Shown piece by piece: positions 11,927 to 23,045 of a stretch of 64,000 nucleotides of DNA. Origin of the DNA: Smallanthus sonchifolius (taxonomy: Eukaryota; Streptophyta; Magnoliopsida; Asterales; Asteraceae). The position numbers and the translations under genes are program-made. Positions within the stretch are counted from its first letter, which is position 1; each line of letters starts with the position of its first letter. The DNA lies in the NCBI GenBank assembly GCA_023525975.1, contig CM042020.1, positions 112,949,207 to 113,013,206 on the forward strand, in the 5' to 3' direction. The notes under the pieces are model-generated. The model saw only the letters and a list, made by a program, of their open reading frames with translations. It searched no databases and had not been told where the DNA came from.

Positions 11927-12186
11927 TGCACTAGATTATGATAAATTGGATGTATTTGGTCCACTTTTGTTTCTAAATTGGGTCAATGCAAGCGGTCTTA
12001 GGTTCAAACTGGTTTTCTGACTTGCTTAGCGCAAGTTGCGTTTTACCTAATCCCATTGCACTAGATTATGATAAATTGGTTGTATTTGGTCTGCTTTTGT
12101 TTCTAAGTTGGCCAATGCAGGAGGTTAAGTTCAAACTGGTTTTCTGACTTGCTCAACGCAAGTTAAATTTTACCTTATCCCATTGG
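11927..12186 (+). repeat. 130-bp tandem duplication downstream of Y14
   Basis: The word CTAGATTATGATAAATTGG starts at 11931 and again at 12061. The two 130-bp units match along their length with scattered changes and small gaps, each ending near ATCCCATTG. They lie in the convergent spacer after the Y14 stop codon, where the 3' UTR or terminator would be. Confidence 0.82.
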
Positions 12187-12219
12187 TTAGCAGGGTATTG
12201 GTGGGATGTGTGTGAGTTT

Positions 12220-12380
12220 TCTTTCTTTTCTTTGAACAGCAATACCCTATTTTTGGGGGGCCGCCTAATAATTTATACCAATCAGCCACACGCAGGGCTC
12301 GAACCCTTGACCTCAAGGAGATAAGGGGAGTTTCACCATTTAACTCTGAATCCATTGGACCCAACCCCCCACCCATGCTT
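12220..12380 (-). repeat. tRNA-derived SINE, minus strand
   Basis: Read on the minus strand, an A-box-like region (GTTAAATGGTGAAAC) is followed by a B box (GGTTCGAGCCC) about 40 bp later. The 3' end is A-rich (T-rich on the + strand around 12215-12235). Spacing and boxes fit a Pol III SINE. Exact ends and target duplications were not resolved. Confidence 0.55.
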
Positions 12381-12779
12381 AGGTTTTCTGGTAATGAGTT
12401 CTCACGGTTACCAAAAAAAAGTTGGCCAGTGAGAATTGTTTGATCATCTTTTGTGCAGCTATGCAGCAATCGATGGCATTAGCCATTGCTGACTAGATGT
12501 GTCAAGATAGCTAGGCTGAGTTGTGCGGGTTGAGTAATGGGTCAAAACAGGGTTCGGTTGAAATGAATATCTTGAATCTGCCACTTTTTATGTCTATTTT
12601 TTTTACAATAGATATAGAAGCATATTTTTTTACAATAGAATCATGCATGTACACAAGATCTATCATCTATGGCTGGTAATGCTTTTATGCTTTATTGTTT
12701 TATGTTGTAACCATGGTTTCTGTTCTTTTAACTATTTTATGTACAATAATGACTAATACTTCTGTTCGGTCAACTATCT

Positions 12780-15700
12780 TCATGACGCTACAGCCGTCCA
12801 GTAGATGACATTGCAACGTGTTGTCGGAGTTCCTATCGTTCGCCACCACACCCATTGTAGATCCTCCGTCCTTCGCATTTCTGCCAACTGCAACTCAAAA
12901 CAAAACAAAAACCAAGCATGAATTACAATATGCTCAGCTTTCTTTTGGATGAAACATGTTCTAAAAAGATACAAGTATACCCTTCCATCTCTTAGCTCAA
13001 ATATCACTGAAGTTTCTGTGAACGGAATCGGTCGAGTAGGCGCCACCTGTATACAATCATCACGAGTTTGTCGCTTGTGAGGTGACAGTTTTGACTTATT
13101 TACTTGTAAAACAAAGAAAAAAATTGGTAAAAGCGAACCTTTGGATCACAATTTTCGGTTTCTTTCTGGTATTCCTTACGAGTATTGACCCGAATTTCTT
13201 GGTCAACACAAACTTCTTCCTCGCGGTTTTCACCAACGATGTTTCCGGTAGAAGGAAACCCGCAGTCATTCCATTTCCAAACCGCTTGATCCCAATACCT
13301 TAAGTACACGTTCCCATCCGAGCCAATTAAAAACAACTGGTTCCCTTCAAAGCATGGCCCGGTGGAGCCAACTAAAGTCACCCCTGGACACGGTGAACCA
13401 TGTTCCACCCAACCCCAGCCTTCCATTTGGTTCCAGTAATACTCAATGAGCCTCCCGTCTTCAGATATCATGAAAAGAGACCCAGATAATGATTGCCGTG
13501 AACCCCTCATAGCGGTTCCGGGTTGTCTCGATAGCACCATGTGTCGTGACTGGTGGTGCCCGTGCCATAGCCCGGTCACCTTGTTGTACTGGTATAAGTG
13601 ACCGTCCATTCCAACCATAAAAACTATGTTTTCTCTAAACACTTCTTGGTCTATTATACTCGCGATCTTTGTGTTCGTAGGGTTACGGCAATCTTTCCAC
13701 TTTAACTTCTTTAGTGCTACCTGAAATTAGCATCGTCGTTTTCTCCTCAGATTTTCATGAGTTTAATCTCGAGCTTGTAAGACGGGTGGGTTGCGAAACG
13801 GGTCAAAAGTGGTTGAGTTATTAGTTTTCTATGAATATGCTAAATATGATTATAAAAATAATATTATTATAAAAACGATTTATCAAGGGGTGGTAATTCC
13901 TATTTCTTAACATGACCCGAAACACGACACAAATATAATCAGGTTTTAGGTTGTTATATCTGACATGTTTAACAAATAGGTTGTGACCGCCGACCGGGTT
14001 GATCTGTTTAGTTAAATGGATTGTGTTGGGTTGACAAGTTTAACCCGTTTAATTAAAATTGTTGACCCGCCAACCCCGTTTACGACAAGGTTAACCCATT
14101 TATTCCAACCGTCAACCCGTGTACAACCCATTCAACACATCTACAACTTACTGTTAACTGTAGCAACCCTCCAGTTTTGCCAACGAAAAACAACGAGTCT
14201 TCCGGCGTAACTTTAGGAGATTTCGACGGAGCCACATCCCAAGGCGGACCTCCGACCACCTGTCTTCCTTTCTTCATCGCCGAGCAGTTTATCCACGTCA
14301 GATCATTGCCGGCTCTTTCTCCGGCAATCAAATCCTTATTTTCATTCACCAAAAACAAGCTCCCATTATAACTTCCAACCACCCCTCTCATCCCCATCGA
14401 ATGTTCATGCTTAAGCCAAAACCACGCGTTTTCAACATTCAAATACTCATAAGTTATCCCCTCAACGGTTACAAGAAAGAACGACGCACCCTCATGCATA
14501 ACCCGTAACCGGAAATTAACTCCGACTGAACTTTCCCGGTCAACATCCGACTCATCTTTTAATTTACTTCCTGGTGACACGAGGTAATAACTCTCGTGTG
14601 CTTTATTTCCTGACCGCCTTCTCAATCCAGATCTGTGGGTTTCATCACCGTTGATTTCGTCTTTTACGCCGGAAATGCAATTTAACGGGCCACGATCTTC
14701 CGTGCAGTATTCGGCGTTCCATCCTTCACTCTCGGGTGCGTCTATTATCGACCATGTGTATTTTGTAGACACGCGTCGTCGATTTACGGGTGGGCTTGGG
14801 CCAACCTCGTCTCCTCCGGTTTTTGATTGGTGCAGTTCCCCGAGCCTGCCGTCGTCTAAAGGAAATATGAGCCTGCCTGCCTGAAGTTGCAGTCCGGCGA
14901 CGCCTTTGGCCACCTTAGCGTGTGGAGGATGCACGTGATTCACCCAAGTTTTCTTGCCTGTCTTTATATGAGCAGTCAGAATGCATTTTACTGTCAAATG
15001 AGTTCAACAATAAGGTGTAAACAACCGGAAATATGCGGGTGGGTGTAGGGGTAAATAGGTAAATTTAGAGTGTTATCTCACTCCGGGTATGAGGGTGGCA
15101 GATTTATACTGTATTATCCGGTTTTTCCTCATTCTATCCTAGATAATTAGGTATTGCTCTCTAAAAAAATATAGACCAGAAAATCAGGAGAAAACATTTT
15201 GAACCAATTTTTTCGGTCATTAAAAATAAACATATTTAAAAGTAATCAATTAGAAAACGCCATGTAAACTAACCTGGTTAAGAAGACTAGATTTTAGCTA
15301 GCAAATAAAAAGATAAAAAGCACATGAAGTCTACAAAACGAACCAATTAAAAAACGACACGTAAGCTAACCTGGCTAAAATCTAGCCAACTACTTCCTAA
15401 ATGCTGATCGGCTAAAAGCCTAAAACTCAGCCGGTGATCATCAATACAATATAAAACTGTCACATGGTGATTTTTTATTAGACTGATAATTTGCTGGTTG
15501 AGTTTTAGCCGGTTGGGAAGTAACTTGCTACATTTTAGCCGAGTTAGCTTAAATGAAGGTTTCTGATTGATTGGTTTTGTGGACCTTGTGTCCCTTTTAT
15601 CTTTTTTCTGTGCCGGCTAAAGTAGTTTTCTTTGCCGGGTTAGTTTACGTGACGTTTTCTGATTGGTTGGTTTTGTGGACCCCATATGCTTTCTCTTTTT

Positions 15701-18099
15701 CTGTGCCGGCTAAAGTCTAGCTAGCCTTTTTAGTTTATGTTACGCTTTCTGATTTTTGGGTCAAAATGTATATTTCAGTGATTTTCCCTGTAAACAACTG
15801 AACATAATAAAACTTACCTTCTTGTTTAGAGATGTTATATTCGACGATGGATCCTGAGGCCGTCGCTAGAAACAGAGAGAACGAACTTGTGTGTGTTTCA
15901 TCGATTGTCACGAGTGTCATGGACGTGAATTGTTGATCTTTTGGGCTTCCATGGACGACCCATTTCCATTTCCTCTGGTGTAGTCTTCTTTCAACCAAAT
16001 TCCCACCCTGTAATTTAGTAAATTTCAATCATAAAACTCTGGATCTCAAGAAAAAAGCTTGAGTTTTTCGGTCAAGTACTTTGGTTAATAGAAAGAGCGA
16101 GTCAGAATGAGGCCCGGTTCTTCTGTGGAGTGTGCAGCCGGTCGATGGTGTCAAAGCAGTGTCGTCCGTCGATTCTTGACTCCATATGTGTTTCTTCCAC
16201 AATGGCTTTGAAGACGGGTCAAACTCGTATAGATCACCGGTTGAGCTGCATTTTTGTAACAAACGACATCGTGGGTTCAACTGTTCAAGTCAAGGAAACC
16301 AACAACCAACGAGCCGTAGTGCACCGGTTATGGTTAAAACAGAGAAACAAAGAGAGGACCTTATAGTGAATATGACTTGTGGTCTAATTGCAGCATCATC
16401 AACTATGGCTGCAACATCTGCACCAGGAGGCTTGCCATGGTTTAACCATCTGCTCACATTGTGATATGACATAAAAGTTAAAATAGTAAAATACCCTTTT
16501 TTCGAAAATAAAGGGTCATGTTATAGATACACCAGATGACGTCATCAAACACATGGTGACGTTACCATACAAAGCGAAAAAAGGTAATACCGCCCGCGTT
16601 GCATCTGTCAGTGGTATACGCATCAAATCAGTCTCTTTTATGACAGTCAGAAAAGCTATACGGCCTGTATAGCTTTTTAACATACGACCTATATAAAGAG
16701 AAATACACACCCCATACGACCCGTATTGTAGGTGAAAAAATGTAATTCGGCCTGTATAGTTTTTTAACATACGACCTATATAAAGAGAAATACACACCCC
16801 GTACGACCCGTATTGTAGGTGAAAAAATGTAATTCGGCCTGTATTGTATTTGGTGTCTGAATATATTGGGGCTGGTGTACTTATAAGACCGACCTTAAAT
16901 TAAAAGAAGAAATAAAACCTTGGTGTGTTGATGTCACTAAGCTCTAATAGCAGCCCATTCTTTGTGCAGAAGTAGATCTTCCTGTTTTTATTATACAAAG
17001 GTCAAGCAAAAAGAAAAAAAAAACACTGCTTTACTAAAGAAGTCAAAACGGGTTCGAAGGAGGTTGAAACTTGAAAGACATTTTGAGTGGCCCGTTGGGC
17101 GGCTTTCAACTTCCTCAACCCGTTTGAATATTAGCTAAGTTTTTAATTTGACCCGTTTGAGTTAAAAACATAACTAAAATCTACCCATTCAAGTAAACAG
17201 GTTGAAATAACCACCTCTGCTCTCGATCATACTTACTCCCTATTATGTGATATAACTCCAGATTTGATTCGTATCACCATGCTAGAATCCAGAATTACTG
17301 GGAACTCGACCCAAATCGGTTGTGAATTCTCACTTAGCTGCATCTGCAAAGTAAATAACAAAATTAGGTTGGGTGGACTAAAAAACACTTTTCTATTAAA
17401 AATTTAAAATTTTATAAATAGTTAATGCATAGCCTATAATTTAAAAACAATAATATAATAATAATAATAATAATAATAATACAAATTCCTGTTTAAAACA
17501 TTTATTTAAAGTACCTGATATAAGATTCCAGCCTCAGATAGAGCAAGAACTATATGTTTGACCAAGAACACAGAAACTGCATAACCTGCTTGTAATGGTA
17601 ATTCATGAGGTGCAATCACCCACTGAATTCCATTCCAAAATCTCTCATAGATCGACCCACTTACTCCAATCACCCAAATCGAATCATCCGACATTTTCGT
17701 CACCGAAATTCTGTTTCTTGATCCCAAAGCCCCAATCTTTCTTTCATATGTTTTGACTTTCTTCTTTCTTTGACCCTCAATCTTGTTTTGACCCAATTCG
17801 ATTCGTGTTTGATCATCACTAACCGGTTCGATCACACCCACTTTTGTGCAGTTATTGTTAACACAAGATAACAGATCATAAGGCAACTTCACTTGAACCC
17901 ACGTATTGGATTCCTGTTCAAATTCCCAAAAAGTGGTTGTTTTTTGTTCGAATTTTCGATTGGTGTGTTGATGAATATTATGGTGTTGACACCATGATGA
18001 TGAACAAGAACAAGATAGAATCTTGGGAGAGGAAAGTGATTGGCTGATGATGATGATGATGGCCCATGAGAGAAATGATCTTGGAAAGAATCTTGGCAT
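12780..18099 (-). CDS. Predicted secreted beta-propeller, lectin-like protein of unknown function
   Basis: Ten minus-strand exons were inferred: 18099-17515, 17343-17237, 16981-16919, 16449-16360, 16245-16080, 16007-15818, 14957-14152, 13720-13139, 13046-12981 and 12887-12780. All have GT-AG borders; together they give 2763 bp and 920 aa. Residues 1-30 (MPRFFPRSFLSWAIIIII...) look like a signal peptide or anchor. Blade-like repeats recur: SLFLATASGSIVEYN, SFFLVTVEGITYEYLN, SLFFVGKTGGLLQL, IVFMVGMDGHLYQYN, SLFMISEDGRLIEYYW, and QLFLIGSDGNVYLRYW. Most blades pair a hydrophobic strand and a D/E-G turn with a Trp-rich strand, as in fucose-type and tachylectin-type propellers. No catalytic site was recognised. 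Sugar binding is inference. Plant homologues appear to exist but are uncharacterised as far as I recall. Intron 3 and intron 6 hold repeats. Confidence 0.85.
15246..15752. repeat. Fold-back MITE-like element in intron 6 of the beta-propeller gene
   Basis: The left arm (about 15246-15395) reappears as a diverged reverse complement in the right arm (about 15520-15752). Shared words are AGAAAACG...ACTAACC, AACCAATYA and GCTAAAATSTAGCC. The right arm repeats its own module two to three times (GATTGGTTGGTTTTGTGGACC). No frame is coding. Exact ends and target duplication were not resolved. Confidence 0.6.
16661..16850. repeat. 87-bp tandem repeat with ATACGACCCGTAT hairpin motif, in intron 3
   Basis: CGGCCTGTAT starts at 16661, 16748 and 16835, an exact 87-bp period with two full units and the start of a third. 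Each unit contains TACGACCCGTATTG. Just before, AGCTATACGGCCTGTATAGCT is a perfect 8-bp-arm inverted repeat with a 5-base loop. The block belongs to a motif family also seen at 50.2, 52.9-53.2 and 56.1 kb. Confidence 0.85.
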
Positions 18100-18304
18100 G
18101 GTAGTTTATGTGCATGAGCAGGGTACAACTCTAATTAGATACAAAACATGTATGTATATGTGTATGGGAGTAAAGAAGGGTTGGGGTTGTACCTTTGTTG
18201 GTGAGAATCCCATCCATGGGCCATAGCTCATACAAGATATATTGGATACTGAATCTTCCCCAAATAGCATAGCAAAAACCAAGATATTATGTGTGTATTA
18301 TATA

Positions 18305-18306
<2 letters not shown>

Positions 18307-18378
<72 letters not shown>
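18307..18378. repeat. (TA)n(GA)n microsatellite upstream of the beta-propeller gene
   Basis: A run of TA dinucleotides passes directly into a GA/AG run. It lies about 210 bp upstream of the minus-strand start codon at 18099, in what should be the promoter, and reads as a CT-run followed by TA on the coding strand. Confidence 0.95.
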
Positions 18379-18379
<1 letters not shown>

Positions 18380-18381
<2 letters not shown>

Positions 18382-18985
18382 GGTGTGGGCTTTTGTTAGC
18401 ATTGGATGGTATTAAACTATTAAAAGGACTTTACAAGTGATTTAGATCATATTCAGGACTTTTACATCACTTTCATCAAATTGTCAAATGATAAAATCGA
18501 TATATAATTGAGTATTTTGAATTTGATGTGCATTTCATATGGTTCATAAAGAACAATAAATAAAGAAATAATTGATTTATCACTAAATATTAAATAAAAA
18601 TATATAATTTTATAAGATTAAATGATTTTTCTTTTTGATTAATTAATTTTCATAGTTTTCATCTTCTCTCTTTCTCTTAACAATTATGTTACATATTTGT
18701 AGATAAGATAATCATAGTTAATATACATGTGGGTAGATTTTTGTAGTATATTAAGAAACATTAATTCATACAACAATGATACGCCTTAATAGTAATGTTA
18801 GAATTTTAAATAGATACATAAGTAATAGATATTTCAGACTCGTTCTTTCAGTTCTTATATTGTTTATGATTATGAATTGAACTCTCTCAAGTATGTGTGT
18901 GTGATTTTGATAGTAAAAATTTAATGCCATGTAATGTTATATCGGTATATAACTATGAGACCATATTCTGGTATATTTTGCTTAA
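18380..18985. other. AT-rich intergenic DNA, nothing recognised
   Basis: No coding frame, repeat structure or RNA gene could be supported here. Confidence 0.5.
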
Positions 18986-18989
18986 TTTT

Positions 18990-19105
18990 TTTTAACGATA
19001 ATTTAATCTACTACTAATTCTACATCATTGTCCACCGTGAGACTCAAACCTTCAACTTCAAAGGGAGGGGCACCATTTTACGCTCCAAGATGCATACCCT
19101 TTGGT
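18990..19105 (-). repeat. SINE-like fragment, minus strand
   Basis: On the minus strand a B-box-like GGTTTGAGTCTC (near 19040) follows a TGGTGCCCC-type region, and the sequence ends in an A-rich stretch (T-run at 18985-18993 on +). It resembles the other SINE fragments in the window. The A box is poor. Confidence 0.4.
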
Positions 19106-19639
19106 GTATATTTTGCTTAATGGTATTTATTTTCAAAATGTACTATAAATCATTTTTTTAGGATTTCAGACCTATAGCTTTTAGTTGTTGAATCACCCAC
19201 GCATATTGGTAAATATTCTTTATACTTGCTTGGAAATTATTATTTATGAAAACGTAACTTTAAAATTTACAAATGATAAATAAATAGTATTTCTTGAATA
19301 TTATATCAGAGAATCTTTTTGAGAGGTAACTTTTTTTTTACCTAATATTCTGATTTTATTCACCTAGTTTTGAACCTAATTATTATTGACTTTGCTAATC
19401 ACATGCATATGGTGAAATGTTTTTTCATAAGATAATACAATACAAACAAATAAACATATACAAACAAATAAACATTAGTTAGCAAAGTCTAGTACAAAAA
19501 TTATTTTATTTTTCTATTGAATTATTGAACTCTTTCGGTTCTTAAAATAATTAATCAGTAGATAAATATATACAATTTAATTAAAAAGTTTTATCTTTTA
19601 TTTAGCAAAAATACATTCTTAACTACTCTTTAATTATAA
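19106..19639. other. AT-rich intergenic DNA, nothing recognised
   Basis: No gene or clear repeat. A short direct repeat (ACAAACAAATAAACAT) occurs near 19443-19475. Confidence 0.5.
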
Positions 19640-19913
19640 CTAGGTTAGAAACCCGATGTATTACACGGGTTGAATAAATGCAATGTTATATACTTAGTAA
19701 TAAAGATTTACATATTACCTATTTTTTTAAATAAAAAACGTTCTATAAAAAGAATTATACAAATCATTATTATTTAATAGGAGAGAGACGCGGGAAAAAA
19801 AATTATAAAAATAATTAAATATATTTATATAATTAATAGGAGAGAGAAACGGAAAAAAGCTAAGGATGCACATGAGAGTGACAATTATCCCTCCAAAACC
19901 TTGATTTATTAGA
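19640..19913 (-). mobile_element. Non-autonomous Helitron, minus strand (copy 1 of a tandem pair)
   Basis: Read on the minus strand it begins TCTAATAAATC and ends CTAG. A short hairpin (CCCGTGTAATACATCGGG) lies about 10 bp before the 3' end. The flanks are A and T, as expected for Helitron insertion between A and T. It has no coding capacity. A second, very similar element follows five bases later in the same orientation. Confidence 0.75.
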
Positions 19914-19918
19914 TTTAA

Positions 19919-20336
19919 CTAGGTTAGAAACTCCGTGTATTACACAGGTTGAATAAATGCAATTTTATATACTTAGTAATAAAAATTTACATATTACATA
20001 TTTATGACATATTGCAAAGTTTTTTTAATACAAATTTTAGAAATGTTATATAGTTATTTTTTAAAAATGTTTTATAAAAAGAATAAACGAAATATTCAAT
20101 TTATAAAAATGTTTTATGAACAAACCTATTTTTTTAAATAAAAATGTTTTATAAAAACAATTATAGAAAATCATTATTATTTAATAGGAGAGAGAAGCGG
20201 GAAACAAAAAATTATAAAAAAACAATTAAAGAAAAATCTGTATAATTAATGATAGAGAGAGACGAAAAAAAGGATGAGAATGAATAAGATAATGACAAGT
20301 GTCCTACGAAAACAATTATTTATTATATAGTATAGA
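19919..20336 (-). mobile_element. Non-autonomous Helitron, minus strand (copy 2 of a tandem pair)
   Basis: On the minus strand it runs TCTATACTATATAATAAATA ... CTAG, with an imperfect hairpin CCTGTGTAATACACGG before the end and an A/T insertion site. An internal motif around 20187-20200 (the CTCTCTCCTATTAA motif of this family) is shared with the copies at 26830, 37330 and 44070. Confidence 0.8.
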
Positions 20337-20714
20337 TATATCTTATTTTGAGTTTTTGTGGTAATTTTACTTGAAGAAGATATAAAAAACTCAATCACAT
20401 GTGCATATTATTTAAAATTTAAAAAGTTGAATGTTATAATAAGATATATTAAATAATAAAACCAATAATAATAATCTTAAGACGAACCCAGGAATGGAAT
20501 ACAACGAATTGGATCCACTTAACATGATGGCCTCCAAAGAATCTTGATAGAAAAATATTGTGGGACCTTATTTTATTTTTATTTAAATGCTTTAGGTGAT
20601 GATTTAATTTCTTATGAGTCATTCTTGGAGTATGTATTATAAATCTAGGTTACTCTTCGTATATTATACGTAAAAAAACGATAATCAGATATCGATACCA
20701 TAAAAACTTTCTCC
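20337..20714. other. AT-rich DNA, nothing recognised
   Basis: No gene or clear repeat structure. Confidence 0.5.
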
Positions 20715-20875
20715 AGGATCACTTTTTTTTTAATTTTAGAACGATCAATTTCTTTACTTCTATAGGAATTGAACCCAAAACCTTCAAACTTAGGTGCTTT
20801 CAGAGGCTTTGTCACTGACACTGGGCCACCAACACCAAATTTTCCAGGATTATTTAACCTTGATACCCCACCCAT
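20715..20875 (-). repeat. tRNA-derived SINE, minus strand
   Basis: On the minus strand a weak A-box-like region (TTGGTGTTGGTGGCCC) is followed about 65 bp later by a good B box (GGGTTCAATTCC), then an A-rich tail (T-run at 20723-20731 on +). This is the layout of a plant SINE. The open frame covering it has no recognisable domain. Confidence 0.6.
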
Positions 20876-21679
20876 TCGGTCCGCCCTGTTTATACTCGGA
20901 TACATGAATAAAATGAAAACACAAAATTTAATTTAAAAAATAATGTTAAAAATTCATTATATTTTTTTTATTATGAAAACTTTAATGGTCGAATTTCGCA
21001 TAAAGTTCTTTATCCTTATCTTTATAATTTAACTAAAAACATCATTCCATAAAAAAATTGTTCATTTTTTAAAAGCCTCTCACATCTCATTCGTTATCCT
21101 TATAATTTTAAGGATAAAGATAAGATTTAAAAAATCTGATATAACACTCTTTTAACTTAAATCTTATTTTTTTCCCTTATAATTTAAAGATATGATATAT
21201 ACATCAATTCTGATGTGGATGCTCTAAACGAGGTCGATGAGTGACTGACGTTAATAATACGTGCTAGAGGTGTTAGTATTTTTATGATTAAAATATGATA
21301 TTTATTTTATTTGAAAAAATATAATATTTTTAATTTCCCAATGGTTCGTATTCAATCTTTTCAGATCATCGGTAATTCGGTATATTTCCTTACCAAATAT
21401 TTATTCAGTTTCATTTAATAAAAAATTCATAAAAACATGATAGAACATTATTAAAGGTTAAAAAAACACTAGTTTGTTAACATTAAATTGTTATTTATTC
21501 ACAGTTCGTTTAAATGATATTTTTATGATTTCAAAAAACTTTAAGCTTAACACTAGAAAAATTTATTATAAATAGGGGTTAGGTTATAGTAAAAAGGGTT
21601 TTAAAAATAAGAAGGGTAAAAAGTATTCTAAGCTTGACATGTGTCATTTTATTGTTTTTAAATGGAGGGCATAATGGTT
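20876..21679. other. AT-rich DNA, nothing recognised
   Basis: About 800 bp with no supported gene. Its last 130 bp lead into the minisatellite. Confidence 0.5.
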
Positions 21680-23045
21680 AATGTGTAATATACCAGGTCA
21701 ATGTGTAATACATCGGGTCAATGTGTAATACACCTGGTCAATGTGTAATACAAGGTCTGATATTACACAATGATCAGACATGATATTACACAATTAATTG
21801 ATATTACACAATGAGCATATTACACAATGACCTGACATATTTGAGCGAATTACACAATGAGCTGGAAAACATAAAACACAATGATGAAAACATATAACAC
21901 AATGATGAAAAATATTTGACACAATGAATTTGTATTACACAATGACCTGACTAATTACACAATAACTTAACTAAATACACAATGAACTTGTATTACACAA
22001 TAAACTTGTATTACACAATGACCAGACGTGGTATTACACAATTAACTTGTATTACATGATGAACTTGCATTACACATTGAACTTGTATTACACAATTAAC
22101 TTATTACACAATGACCTGACTAATTACACAATAACCAGATATTACACAATGACCAGACATGGTATTACACAATGAACTTGTATTACACAATAAACTTGTA
22201 TTACACGATGAACTTGTATTACACGATAAACTTGTATTACACAATGAGCCGAAAAACATAAAACACAATGATAAATACATATAACACAATGAACTTGTAT
22301 TACACATTAAACTTGTATTACACAATGACCTGACTAATTACATAATGACCAGACGTGGTATTACACAATGAACTTGTATTACACGATAACCTGACTAATT
22401 ACACAATAAGCTAGAAAACGTAAAACACAATGATAAATACATATAACACAATGAACTTGTATTACACATTGACTTGTATTACACAGTGAACTTGTATTAC
22501 ACAATGAACTTGTATTATACAGTGAACTTGTATTACACAGTGAACTTGTATTACACAATGACCTGACTAATTACACAATGACTAGATATTACACAATGAC
22601 CAGACGTGGTATTACACAATGAACTTGTATTACACAATGAACTTGTATTACACGATAAACTTGTATTATACAATGACCTGACTAATTACACAATGAACTA
22701 AAAAACGTAAAACATAATGATAAATACATATAACACAAAGAACTTGTATTACACATTGAACTTGTATTACACAATGACCTGACTAATTACACAATGAGCT
22801 GAAAAACGTAAAACGCAATGATAAATACATATAACACAATGAACTTGTATTACACATTGAACTTATAATACACAATAAACTTGTATTACACAATGAACTT
22901 GTATTACACGATAAACTTGTATTACACAATGATCTGACTAATTAAACAATGAGCTGAAAAACGTAAAACACAATGATAAATACATATAACACAATGAACT
23001 TGTATTACACAATGAACTTGTATTACACAATGAGCTGGAAAACGT
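21680..23045. repeat. Minisatellite built on an 18-bp TTACACAATG-type unit with higher-order structure
   Basis: The base unit GAACTTGTATTACACAAT (18 bp) is repeated dozens of times. Variants of 20-23 bp occur (GACCTGACTAATTACACAAT; GACCAGACGTGGTATTACAC), as does a longer spacer unit (GAGCTGAAAAACGTAAAACA followed by ATAAATACATATAACACAAT). These are arranged in recurring blocks of roughly 100-250 bp, so the array has a higher-order pattern. The minus strand gives an open frame at 22104-22325 of six-residue repeats (CNTSSL-like) only because 18 is divisible by three. It is not judged coding. Confidence 0.9.

Noticed and set aside
13082..14884. Several + strand frames opposite the beta-propeller exons
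   Set aside because: They are antisense shadows of exons 7 and 8 of the minus-strand gene.
22104..22325. Open frame of six-residue Cys-Asn-Thr-Ser repeats
   Set aside because: It is the minus-strand reading of an 18-bp minisatellite. Unit variants elsewhere shift frame, so it is not under coding constraint.
21680..23045. Possible CRISPR-like array
   Set aside because: Units are directly abutting variants of an 18-bp word without unique spacers, in a plant nuclear genome. It is a minisatellite.
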